NCBI GenBank assembly: GCA_934525595.1
Contig: CAKSZJ010000002.1
Span: 62,001 to 126,000 of the forward strand
Direction of reading: 5' to 3'
Source of the DNA: an uncultured Chiayiivirga sp.
GTDB taxonomy: Bacteria; Pseudomonadota; Gammaproteobacteria; Xanthomonadales; Xanthomonadaceae
Length of the DNA stretch: 64,000 nucleotides
In this document: positions 1-8,360 of the stretch, piece after piece
Layout: each line of letters starts with the position of its first letter
Numbering within the stretch: position 1 is the stretch's first letter
Program-made: the position numbers and the translations under genes
Notes under the pieces: generated by a model
The model's database searches: none
Told to the model about the DNA's origin: nothing
The model's input: only the letters and a program-made list of their open reading frames with translations

Positions 1-105
1 GATGGCGAGCCGCCTCGAAGCCTGCGCTGAGCCGATTTTCCGCACTTTGACGCCTGATTGATGGAGCCCAGCGTGGCGCCCCATCCACCGTCGCGGAGAA
101 TCCCG

Positions 106-978
106 ATGAAACCGTCCCTCGCCATCATCCTACTGGCCGGCACCCTGTTCGCCCTCCCTGCGCTTGCCCAGCAGGGCTTCGGCCAGGCTCCGGCCGGCTA
201 CCCGCAGCAGCAGGGGCAGCCGATGGACTACCCGGGCACACCGCAGCAGGGCACCTACCCGCAAGGCGCCTCTCCTCAGGGCACCTATCCTCAGGGCGCG
301 CAGCCGGGCTACCCGAACACCCCATCCGGTGGCTACGCCCAGCCGCCCGCCTCAAGCAGCATGCCGCAGGGCGGAGGCCATCCGATGCGGCAGATGGGGC
401 CGGACGGCATGCAGGCCATGGGCCAGGCGCAGGCCATCCTGCAGGCGGAAACCCGTGATTTCGGCGTGCCGGCGCCGACGCAGCTGCACCACGAATTCCA
501 TGCCCCCACCCCGAACTCGATCCCCGGCGGCCAGCTCATCACCACCGATCGCCTGCTGGCGCTCTACCAGCAGGGCCAGCAGAACGGCCTGCTGGTGTTC
601 GATGTACTGGGCGCCGGCCCGGGGCAGATGCTGCCGATGGCCCAGAACGCGGTCGGCGCAGCGCAGCCGGGCAGCTTCAACGATCAGACCCAGCAGCAGT
701 TCGGCCAGTATCTGGAGCAGGTCACCCAGGGCAGCAAGGGCCGGCCCATGGTGTTCTATTGCCAGGGCGTGCAGTGCTGGATGTCCTACAACGCGGCCCT
801 GCGTGCGATCCAGCTGGGCTACACCCAGGTGTACTGGTACCGCGGCGGCGTGGAAGCCTGGCAGCAGATGCAGCAGGTTTCGATGAGCATGCCGCAGATG
901 CCGCCCGGACAGGCGATGCCGGCGAACCACCCCGGCCAGAGCGGGGCCTATTCGCAGTATCCGCAGGGCCAGCGCTGA
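106..978 (+). CDS. Secreted rhodanese-like protein with Gln/Pro/Gly-rich repeats
   Basis: Likely exported sulfurtransferase-fold protein of about 290 residues; substrate unknown. Residues 1-21 are a signal peptide ending in ALA. A low-complexity Pro/Gln/Gly/Tyr region follows, with repeats such as PQGTYPQGA. The C-terminal half is rhodanese-like: LLVFDVLG, then FYCQGVQCWMSYNAALRAI with Cys219 (the likely active-site Cys), Cys224 and Trp225, and VYWYRGGVEAW. This resembles the secreted rhodanese family with a CxxCW-like motif associated with PQQ-dependent catabolism, but no PQQ genes are nearby. I chose the ATG at 106 because it opens the signal peptide and has GGAGAA just upstream; an in-frame ATG at 61 adds an unlikely extension. 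The next gene starts 6 nt later, probably in the same transcript. Confidence 0.8.
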   Translation: MKPSLAIILLAGTLFALPALAQQGFGQAPAGYPQQQGQPMDYPGTPQQGTYPQGASPQGTYPQGAQPGYPNTPSGGYAQPPASSSMPQGGGHPMRQMGPDGMQAMGQAQAILQAETRDFGVPAPTQLHHEFHAPTPNSIPGGQLITTDRLLALYQQGQQNGLLVFDVLGAGPGQMLPMAQNAVGAAQPGSFNDQTQQQFGQYLEQVTQGSKGRPMVFYCQGVQCWMSYNAALRAIQLGYTQVYWYRGGVEAWQQMQQVSMSMPQMPPGQAMPANHPGQSGAYSQYPQGQR

Positions 979-984
979 AACCCC

Positions 985-2064
985 ATGAAACGCCCGATCC
1001 TCCACCTCGCCATAACCGTGCTGCTGGGCTGCAGCCTGGGCTGCAACGCGCAGCCGGGTTTGCAGCGCCATGCCATCCTGGATTCCAGCGGCTTCGAGCA
1101 GCCGATGACCGCGTTTACCGTCGAAGTTCCCGCCGGCTGGCAGACCCGCGGCGGGGTCTTCTGGGACGCGGCGAACCCCTGTCAGGACGTCGTGCCCTCG
1201 GTGCACTGGCAGGCGCGCTCGCCCGATGGCAGCGGCGCCTTCGAGATCCTGCCGCGCTGGAGCTCGGAAATGCCCGATCCGTCGCTGGGGCTGCCGATGT
1301 CCAACTGTCCGCAGGCACCGATCGCCAACGTGCGCGGCTACCTCGAAGCCATCGCCCGGGCGCGCCATCCCGACGGGCAGATACTCGACTACCGCGACCG
1401 CCCCGATCTGCTCGAAAAGCTGCGCGCACCGAACTTCCCCGGCGTGCCCGGTTCGCCGCTGCAGATGCGCTCCCGCACCGAGGCCGGCGAGCTGCTGGTC
1501 GCGTGGAACGAAAACGGCCGCGCGATGCGCGAGGCGATCGCCGCCAACGGCATCGTCACCGAAAGCCTGTTGAACATGCCCATGACGGGCCCTTCGCGCA
1601 GCGTGAAGGTCTCGATCGCGAGCGCGGCAGCGATGCGTGCACCCGATGGCCAGCTCGACTTCAACCTTTTCGCGCGCCTCTGCTATTCGGTGCAGGTCGA
1701 TCCGGGCTGGCAGGCCCGCATGCAGCAGCACGATCACGCGATGGCCGCCATTGCCACCCGGGGCGCGGTCAAGGCCGGCCGCATACGCGCCGCCGCGAAC
1801 GCCGAGATCGCGGCCAACTCCCAACGCGCCTGGCAGGAGCAGCAGGCGGCCAACGACCGCAGCCATGCCAGCTACATCGACGCGCTGCGCGGTGTGCAGA
1901 ACTACCGCGATCCCGACACCAGCAGCGGCACGGTCGAACTGAGCAACCAGTACCAGAACACCTGGCGCCTGCAGGACGGCTCGTATCTGCAGACCAACAG
2001 CAGCGTCAATCCCTGGGTCGATCTGGGTGTGGACGGCCACATGCTGGACCCGATCCAGCGCTGA
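985..2064 (+). CDS. Hypothetical secreted lipoprotein-like protein
   Basis: A 359-residue protein whose function I do not recognise. The N-terminus (MKRPILHLAITVLLGCSLGC) is a signal peptide with two possible lipobox cysteines (Cys16 in LLGC, Cys20 in SLGC), so an outer-membrane or periplasmic lipoprotein is plausible. The mature part has no motif I can name; near residue 40 it has an extracellular-style segment (FTVEVPAGWQTRGGVFWD), and the C-terminal third is rich in Asn, Gln, Ser and Tyr. It starts 6 nt after the rhodanese-like gene, so the two are likely cotranscribed. It converges on the tricorn-like protease gene, with a shared hairpin between them. Confidence 0.6.
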   Translation: MKRPILHLAITVLLGCSLGCNAQPGLQRHAILDSSGFEQPMTAFTVEVPAGWQTRGGVFWDAANPCQDVVPSVHWQARSPDGSGAFEILPRWSSEMPDPSLGLPMSNCPQAPIANVRGYLEAIARARHPDGQILDYRDRPDLLEKLRAPNFPGVPGSPLQMRSRTEAGELLVAWNENGRAMREAIAANGIVTESLLNMPMTGPSRSVKVSIASAAAMRAPDGQLDFNLFARLCYSVQVDPGWQARMQQHDHAMAAIATRGAVKAGRIRAAANAEIAANSQRAWQEQQAANDRSHASYIDALRGVQNYRDPDTSSGTVELSNQYQNTWRLQDGSYLQTNSSVNPWVDLGVDGHMLDPIQR

Positions 2065-2078
2065 GCGCCCGCCGTCTC

Positions 2079-2116
2079 GCGGTGCCGCCTCGGAGCCGCA
2101 GTCCGGGCGGCACCGC
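2079..2116. terminator. Probable bidirectional terminator hairpin
   Basis: Perfect 11-bp inverted repeat (GCGGTGCCGCC at 2079-2089, complementary arm at 2106-2116) with a 16-nt loop, in the 59-nt gap between convergent genes ending at 2064 and 2124. There is no U-tract, so it may act in both directions or only as an mRNA 3'-end stabiliser. Confidence 0.5.
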
Positions 2117-2123
2117 TCGCGCG

Positions 2124-5100
2124 CTACCGCGCCGGAAGCGGTGGAATCACCGCGCGCCGCAGCGGACGCACCGGCTCGGCCTCCAGCTTGCGCTGCAGCC
2201 ACTGCACCGCGACATCCAGCTGGCGGTCGCCGCCCTTGAAGCTCTCGTGCGGCAGGTTGTCGATCTCGATATCCGGGGTCACTCCCACACCTTCGACGAT
2301 CCACTGCCCATCCAGGTCGTACTGCGGGATTTCCGCAACGCGGGCGCGGCCGCGATCCACCAGCGCGTTGCCATCGCTCAGCCAGACGCCGGCGCCAGCG
2401 GTGCGGGTGCCGATCAGCGGCCCCACGCCCAGCGCCTTCACTCCTGCGGAAAAGGTCTCTCCGTCCGAATAGGTCATGGCGTCGGCCAGCACCGCGACGT
2501 GGCCGCGGAAGCTCTGCTGCATGTTGCCGTAGGGCAACCCATTGGGCCGCTGCCAGAAGGCCCAGACCCGCCGCAGCAGCTTCTCCAGCACCCAGCTGTC
2601 GATATTGCCGCCGCGGTTGCGGCGCACGTCGATGACCAGGCCCTCGCGTTCGACCTGAGCGTAGAAGTCGCGCACGAAGCTGGCGATGTCATTCGGCCCC
2701 ATCGCGCGCAGATGCAGATAGCCGATGCGCCCGCCGCCCGCGGCGTCCACCGCCTCACGGCGCGAGATCAGCCAGTCGGAATAACGCAAGGCGTCCTCAC
2801 CGGCCGCGTCCACCGGCACGACGACGTCCTGCCAGGCTTTCCCGCCGCGCGCGAGCGTCAGCAGCACCTGCTGCCCGGCGTTGTCGCGCACCAGCTCGGA
2901 GACATGCGCAGCGCCGGCCGTCGGCCTGCCGTTGACCGCGGTCACCACGTCGCCCTCGCGGATATCGCCACCGGGTTTCTGCAGCGGGCCGCGACGCGAG
3001 GGCAGCTCGGGATCGGTGCGGTAGATCTGCGCGATCCGCCAGCCGCCGTCCGCCCGCGCAAAGCGCGCACCCAGACCGGCGAAGCCCGGCACCTCGATCG
3101 CCTTGCGGTATTCGCCGCCGCGCACCTGCGAGTGCAGCGCGTTGAGCTCGCCCATCATCTGCCCGAACAGGTCGTCCAGTTCGAGCCGGTCGGTGACGCG
3201 CGGCAAAAGCGCGGCGTAGCGCACGCGCACCGCCTGCCAGTCCACGCCGCGCAGCGCGGCGTCGTAGAAGTGGTCGCGGTGCATGCGCCAGGCGTCGTCG
3301 AACATCTGGCGCCACTCGGCCACCGGATCCACGCGCAGCCGCCAGTCGTCCAGCCGCACCTTGTGTGCGGAAAGATCGTCCGGGGCCTTGCTACCGGCAG
3401 GCAGGAGGTAGGCATCGCTCTCGCCCTTCTGCACGGCGAGGACCTTGCCATTGCCCGAAAGCGCATAGCCCTTCACCTCCGCGGCAAAGGTTTCCACCTT
3501 GGCCTTGTCGGCATCGAAAGAAAGACTTCGCAGGTGCTGCTTGTCGCCCTCGCGCTCCAGGAAATACAGCCGCTTGGCGTCCGCGGCGAGATCGGCGTAG
3601 TCGCCGGCCGCAACCGGCACCTCGAACAGGCGCTCCGCCAGTCCGCTCCACTCAAGCGGCTTCACCGCGTTGGTCTTTTCATCCTTGCCCTTGCCGCCGC
3701 CCTCATCCGCATCAGGCGTCTTCGCGACGTACAGCTCGTCGCGCGCCTGGAACGGGAAACGGGTGCCCGGCTGCAGCGCCAGCGCGTAGATGCGGGTACG
3801 GCGGTCGAAATACGGCCCGGTGTTGCGATCGCCCCAGGGCGAGCCGTTGACCAGTTTGAACTCGCGCTCGGAGAGGAACCACAGCCACTGGCCATCCGGA
3901 CTGAAGGCCGGCGAATCGGACTCGTAGTTCACGCCGGTCAGCCAGGCCATCGCGCTGCGATCGAGCGAATACAACCCGATGCGGCTGCGCCCCTCGGCGC
4001 CACTCGCGCGCACGAAGGCGAGGTGGCGGCTGTCGGGCGCCCAAGCGATGTCCTCGTAGCCCTCGTTGCCGTCAGCACCGCCGTTGTCGATCACCTGATT
4101 GCCGCCCTTCTCCGGATCCAGCAGCCAGAGCCGGCCGCGCTTGTCGGTGTGCGCCAGCCACTTGCCGTCGGGTGAAACATGGATGTCCCAGCGCTGCGTG
4201 TCGCCATCGCGGGTGAGCTGTTTGCCGGTGCTGCCGCCGTCGGCGGGATAGCGCCAGATTTCCTCTTCCCCGCTGGCGTCGGAGATCGCATAGACGAAGC
4301 GTCGGTCCGGCGAGAACGCCACCGCGGAAATCCGCGTGCCCGGGTCCGCACCCAGCAGCGCGCGACGCGGCGCGCCCACGCCGGCCACCACGGACTGGCC
4401 GCGCGCCACCACGGCGATGCGCTCGCCGTCGGGCGATACCGCGCTGCCTTCGACGAAGGACAGCGGCTTGTCCAGCCAGCGCGGCTGGCGCTGCGCGAAA
4501 TCCGACACCAGCTGCACCGCGATCGCCGCGTCCTGGCCGCTGGCCAGATCGAACAACCGCAGGTCCGCGCCGCTGCGGTAGACGATGCGATCGCCGGAGA
4601 TCGCCGCCTCGCGCACATCGAACGGGGCCTGCAGCGCCAGCGGCTGCAACGCCCCGCTTTCAGGATCCAGCCGCGCCAGCGTGTCGCGGCCCTGCGGATC
4701 GGCGATCACGATCAGCCCGCTGTCGTGCAGCATCGGGCGGCGCAGGTTGACGTCGACCGGGCCGATGCGCCGCGCCTCCGCATCCGAATCCAGATCGAAG
4801 CGCCAGAGCTGGCCCAGCAGCCCGCCGCGGTAGCCCTTGAGGTTGTCGTTCATCAGCCCCGCGCCGAAGCGCGTGAAGTACAGGGTGCGGCCATCGCTGC
4901 CCACGACCGCATCGTTGGCCTCGGCCAGCGGCAGCACGCGGCGCGCCAGCGTGGCCGGATCCACCGCCACGATCACCCGCTGCGAACCCCCGGTGCCGCC
5001 GGCGACCTGGGTGCCGTAAAGCACCTCACCCTGCGCAGTCCAGCCGAGCACCAGCGCGGGCAGCTCCTCGAAGCTGATCCTGCGCGGTTCGCCGCCGCCC

Positions 5101-5372
5101 AGCGGCATGACGTAGGCGTCGCTGCCGCCGGCGTAGGAGGCGGTGAACGCCACTTGCGTACCGTCGGGCGAAATCGCCGCCCGCGATTCCTCGCCCGCGT
5201 GGGTGGTCAGGCGTCGCGCCGCGCCACCGGACGCCGCCACTGCCCAGAGATCGCCCTCGGCCGTGAACACCACCGTATCGCCATGAATCGCCGGATGACG
5301 GAAATAGCCCGGCTCCTGCGCGGAAGCCACCGCCATGCCCAGCATCGCGGCCCACACGATGAAAGCCCGCAT
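2124..5372 (-). CDS. Tricorn-type S41 family serine protease, secreted
   Basis: Large periplasmic protease (1082 residues), homologous to archaeal tricorn, which degrades oligopeptides. Signal peptide at residues 1-18 (ends AVASAQ). Residues about 20-660 contain WD40/PD40-like beta-propeller repeats, for example ISPDGTQVAFTASYAGG and SPDGKWLAHTDKRG. The segment MHRDHFYDAALRGVDW matches the tricorn C1 region that carries the catalytic His. A PDZ domain follows (GDIREGDVVTAVNGRP), then the S41 core with DVRRNRGGN and TYSDGETFSAG, which holds the candidate nucleophile Ser, and GPLIGTRTAGAG. The length matches bacterial tricorn homologues. It is monocistronic as far as visible: convergent with the preceding gene and 194 nt upstream of the murD2 end. 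Confidence 0.9.
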   Translation of the reverse strand: MRAFIVWAAMLGMAVASAQEPGYFRHPAIHGDTVVFTAEGDLWAVAASGGAARRLTTHAGEESRAAISPDGTQVAFTASYAGGSDAYVMPLGGGEPRRISFEELPALVLGWTAQGEVLYGTQVAGGTGGSQRVIVAVDPATLARRVLPLAEANDAVVGSDGRTLYFTRFGAGLMNDNLKGYRGGLLGQLWRFDLDSDAEARRIGPVDVNLRRPMLHDSGLIVIADPQGRDTLARLDPESGALQPLALQAPFDVREAAISGDRIVYRSGADLRLFDLASGQDAAIAVQLVSDFAQRQPRWLDKPLSFVEGSAVSPDGERIAVVARGQSVVAGVGAPRRALLGADPGTRISAVAFSPDRRFVYAISDASGEEEIWRYPADGGSTGKQLTRDGDTQRWDIHVSPDGKWLAHTDKRGRLWLLDPEKGGNQVIDNGGADGNEGYEDIAWAPDSRHLAFVRASGAEGRSRIGLYSLDRSAMAWLTGVNYESDSPAFSPDGQWLWFLSEREFKLVNGSPWGDRNTGPYFDRRTRIYALALQPGTRFPFQARDELYVAKTPDADEGGGKGKDEKTNAVKPLEWSGLAERLFEVPVAAGDYADLAADAKRLYFLEREGDKQHLRSLSFDADKAKVETFAAEVKGYALSGNGKVLAVQKGESDAYLLPAGSKAPDDLSAHKVRLDDWRLRVDPVAEWRQMFDDAWRMHRDHFYDAALRGVDWQAVRVRYAALLPRVTDRLELDDLFGQMMGELNALHSQVRGGEYRKAIEVPGFAGLGARFARADGGWRIAQIYRTDPELPSRRGPLQKPGGDIREGDVVTAVNGRPTAGAAHVSELVRDNAGQQVLLTLARGGKAWQDVVVPVDAAGEDALRYSDWLISRREAVDAAGGGRIGYLHLRAMGPNDIASFVRDFYAQVEREGLVIDVRRNRGGNIDSWVLEKLLRRVWAFWQRPNGLPYGNMQQSFRGHVAVLADAMTYSDGETFSAGVKALGVGPLIGTRTAGAGVWLSDGNALVDRGRARVAEIPQYDLDGQWIVEGVGVTPDIEIDNLPHESFKGGDRQLDVAVQWLQRKLEAEPVRPLRRAVIPPLPAR

Positions 5373-5566
5373 CAGCCTCTCCCCGAAAAGGAACGAACAG
5401 GCATCCTAGCGCCAGGCGATCACCGCGGCGGGTGCCGGAAGTCCGATGCGATCATCCGGCGCGCGGATTTTCGCGGGGCGCATGTACCCCACATCGTGGT
5501 GGCGCCAACGGAGGCACGCGACCGGGCGCCTGGAGCACGAGACAGCGACGAGGCTCGGCGCCCCTG

Positions 5567-7006
5567 TCACGCCACGCCCAACCCCGGAATCGCGCTGATC
5601 TGGTCGGGGTCGAAGCCGGCGACCTGGGCGAAGTGGCGGCCGCGTTCGATGTAGTCGCGGTAACGCGGAAAGCTGGGCGCGCCGGGTGAGAGCAGCACGA
5701 CGCCGTCGGCGCCGACCACCTGTTCCGCCATGCGCACGGCCTCGGGCATGTCCGGTGCCTGGAAGAGGCCGAAGCGCCCGCCGCGCGAGGCGAACTTGAG
5801 GCTCTCGAAGATCTGCGGGCCGTTCTGGCCCATGGTGATGACGGCCAGCGGCGGTTCGCGGTTCATGCGTTCGACGAACACCGACCAGTCCAGGCCGCGG
5901 TCGTAGCCGCCGACCAGGATCGCCACGCGCCGGTTGGCATGGCAGTCGAGCGCTGCGAGCGAGGCGTGCGGTGTGGTGCTGATGGAATCGTTGACGTATT
6001 CGCGCCCGTCGCGGTGCCCGATCACCTGCAGCCTGTGCGGCAGCGGGCGGAAGCTCATGGCGTGCCGCGCCAGCGCGCGGGCGTCGTGGCCGGCGGCTTC
6101 GATCGCGGTCAGCGCGGCGCAAAGGTTGCCGCGGTTGTGCGCGCCGGGCAGCGGCAGCGCGGCGGCGTCGAGGATCTCTTCCTCGCCGCGGTGGATCATG
6201 CTGCCGCGCAGGTGCCAGCCCTGACGCGCATTGAACCACCACAGCTGCGCGGCGCGGGTGCCGCCGGCCTCTGCATCGAGATGGATTTCCGACGCGGCGC
6301 CCTGCACCACCGCGCTGCGACCCAGGCCAGCCAGGCGTGCATCGGCGGCGTTGAGCACCAGATGGCGCGGATCGGCCACGGTGGCGAGCGCGAGCTTGTC
6401 GGCCACGTAGCGCTCTTCGCTGCCGTGCCAGTCCAGGTGCTCGGGAAACAGGTTCAGCACCACCGCCACGTCGGGCGACAGCGCGTCGCGGGTCTGGTAG
6501 CTCGACAGCTCCAGCACGTTGATCTCGGCCGGCGGATCGGCTTCGAGGAGGTCCAGCAGCGGAAGCCCGATATTGCCGGCCAGCGCGGTGCGCACGCCGC
6601 CGGTGCGCAGCAGGTGGGCGATCAGCGCGCTGGTGGTGCTCTTGCCCTTGGTGCCGGTCACGCAGATCGTTCGCGCCTCCGGGTTTTCGGCAAACCACAG
6701 CGCGGTGCCCGAGGTGAAGCGAACCCCGCGCGCCAGCGCTTGCGCCGCAACGCCGTGGTACGGACTGATGCCCGGCGACTTGATCACCACGTCGAAGCGC
6801 ACCAGGAGGTCTGCGGTCACCTCTTCGGTGAAGATGTAGAGCGCCGGGTCGCCCAGCTCCATCGCCCCGCCGGCTTCGGCTGGACTGCACAGCAACGCCA
6901 GCGGCGCGCGCGGCAGGCGCCAGCGCAGCGCCGCCAGGGCAGAGCGGCCTTCGCTGCCGTAGCCCCAGATGGCGACGCGTTTGCCCTCAAGTTCGGAAAG
7001 ATTCAC
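5567..7006 (-). CDS. murD2: UDP-N-acetylmuramoyl-L-alanine--L-glutamate ligase (MurD2)
   Basis: Cytoplasmic Mur ligase (479 residues) that attaches L-Glu, rather than D-Glu, to UDP-MurNAc-L-Ala; the adjacent MurL then epimerises it. Visible motifs: N-terminal Rossmann segment VAIWGYGSEG, ATP loop GTKGKSTTSALIAHLL, LNLFPEHLDWHGS, GAHNRGNLCAALTA, and NDSISTTPHASLAAL where canonical MurD has the SKATN motif. That change and the murL neighbour are what separate MurD2 from MurD. The start is a GTG at 7006 (VNLSELEGKRVAIWGYG), overlapping the 3' end of murL by 20 nt; there is no strong ribosome site, consistent with coupling. Longer in-frame extensions run inside murL and look non-coding. Confidence 0.87.
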   Translation of the reverse strand: MNLSELEGKRVAIWGYGSEGRSALAALRWRLPRAPLALLCSPAEAGGAMELGDPALYIFTEEVTADLLVRFDVVIKSPGISPYHGVAAQALARGVRFTSGTALWFAENPEARTICVTGTKGKSTTSALIAHLLRTGGVRTALAGNIGLPLLDLLEADPPAEINVLELSSYQTRDALSPDVAVVLNLFPEHLDWHGSEERYVADKLALATVADPRHLVLNAADARLAGLGRSAVVQGAASEIHLDAEAGGTRAAQLWWFNARQGWHLRGSMIHRGEEEILDAAALPLPGAHNRGNLCAALTAIEAAGHDARALARHAMSFRPLPHRLQVIGHRDGREYVNDSISTTPHASLAALDCHANRRVAILVGGYDRGLDWSVFVERMNREPPLAVITMGQNGPQIFESLKFASRGGRFGLFQAPDMPEAVRMAEQVVGADGVVLLSPGAPSFPRYRDYIERGRHFAQVAGFDPDQISAIPGLGVA

Positions 7007-8360
7007 CCACGCGCGTCCAGACAGCCTCGGGAATGCCGTGCTCTCCCTGCGGGACGAGCAGCGTCGGAAGCGATTCTGCCCCAATCCTCGGGGCAATTTC
7101 ACGCGCAAAGCGACGCACCAGTGCATCTTCGCGCCAGACCGGGCGCGCGGCGAGTTCGAAGAAAGCCGCGCGCGCCTCGCGCCCTTCGCCCACGCACTCG
7201 AAGGGCTTGTGCTCGCCGTATTCGATCAGCGCATCGAAACCCTGCGCCTGTGCGGATTCATCCAGCAGGTTGCGCCCGAAGATCGCGGTGAGGCGCGGCT
7301 TGGGCATGAAGGGAGCGAGCGCCAGGAACACGAAGCGGCACTTGGGGCACTCCCCGCACCAGCGCTGCGCCGGGCGTTCGCCGAGGATGTGGAAGTTCCG
7401 GTTGCAGCTGGAAAAATGCGCGTCGTAGCGGTCGATCTTCGCGAACCGGCGCGCCACGGCCAGCTCGGAAAGCGGACGCAGCAGCGAGTAGTAGGCAAGG
7501 TCCGCGGCGACGTGCGCGCGCACGTAGGCGGCGAAACGCCGCTCGAAGTCCCAGCTCTTGGACCACTGGTGGTTCACCTCGCCCGTACCCGGAATGAGGC
7601 TGCCGTAGCTGGCCGATCGCTCGTTGGAAAACACCACCTGGCCGGCCCCGTGCAGCAGCGCGACCAGGACGAGGATCGCCGAGTTCACCGCCGTCACCGG
7701 AATGTGACCATTCCACGCGCCGGCGGCATTGAAGTCGAACAGTTCGGGTGCCAGCCGGCGCGCGATGTTGATGACCGGCAGCCCGGTGCGTTCGGCGCAG
7801 GCACCGATCAGCGGCGAGTTGCCGATGAAGGCGAGCGTCTGCTCCACGCCGGCGTCGCGCAGGGCCTCGATGCTGACCAGCGAATCCTTGCCGCCGCCGA
7901 TCGCGGTGATGGCGCGCGGCGCAAGCCCCGCAGCCGTGGCGGCGGCCCCATCGCCTGCCGCCGGAAAGCGGATTTTCCCGCGCAGCGACAGCCCGTTGCG
8001 GTAGGCAAACTCGCCCAGCCCGTCCTCGTAGACCGCGGTCAGGAGTTCGGCCAGCGCCGCGTCCGGCACCTCGCTCTCCACCACCAGTTCGGGCGGCAGC
8101 GCCGCCTTGTAGTAACTGATGCCGGCGATCAGGTGCAAGAGCCGCAGCGCCGCGTCCACCGCCCGCCGGCGCGGCGCATCGAGAGCGAACGGCGCGCCTG
8201 GAATCTCCAGCGCTTCGACCAGCGCCGGGCCATCGTCGAAGGCGTAGACCAGTTCGACGCGGCCGGTGGCTTCATCCAGCGCCGCACGCACGAAGCGGAA
8301 GCGCTGGATCGCATCGCGCCGGAACGTCCAGCCCTCGCCCGGTTTTCGGACCTCAGTCAT
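6987..8360 (-). CDS. murL: UDP-MurNAc-L-alanyl-L-glutamate epimerase (MurL)
   Basis: Cytoplasmic 457-residue enzyme that converts the terminal L-Glu of UDP-MurNAc-L-Ala-L-Glu to D-Glu in an ATP-dependent reaction, a route first described in Xanthomonas oryzae as an alternative to glutamate racemase. The protein shows a PP-loop-like GGGKDSLVS at about residue 150, VNHQWSKSWDFE, and a Cys-rich stretch HFSSCNRNFHILG...WCGECPKCRF that may bind metal or take part in catalysis. It overlaps the end of lysAC by 8 nt and the start of murD2 by 20 nt, so the three genes form a tightly coupled operon. The identification rests on overall sequence pattern and context; no catalytic residue is proven here. 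Confidence 0.87.
   Translation of the reverse strand: MTEVRKPGEGWTFRRDAIQRFRFVRAALDEATGRVELVYAFDDGPALVEALEIPGAPFALDAPRRRAVDAALRLLHLIAGISYYKAALPPELVVESEVPDAALAELLTAVYEDGLGEFAYRNGLSLRGKIRFPAAGDGAAATAAGLAPRAITAIGGGKDSLVSIEALRDAGVEQTLAFIGNSPLIGACAERTGLPVINIARRLAPELFDFNAAGAWNGHIPVTAVNSAILVLVALLHGAGQVVFSNERSASYGSLIPGTGEVNHQWSKSWDFERRFAAYVRAHVAADLAYYSLLRPLSELAVARRFAKIDRYDAHFSSCNRNFHILGERPAQRWCGECPKCRFVFLALAPFMPKPRLTAIFGRNLLDESAQAQGFDALIEYGEHKPFECVGEGREARAAFFELAARPVWREDALVRRFAREIAPRIGAESLPTLLVPQGEHGIPEAVWTRVGESFRT

Noticed and set aside
352..2304. Long open frame on the - strand opposite the first two genes
   Set aside because: Arg/Ala/His-rich translation without family resemblance; it is the antisense shadow of two recognisable + strand genes and also covers a terminator hairpin.
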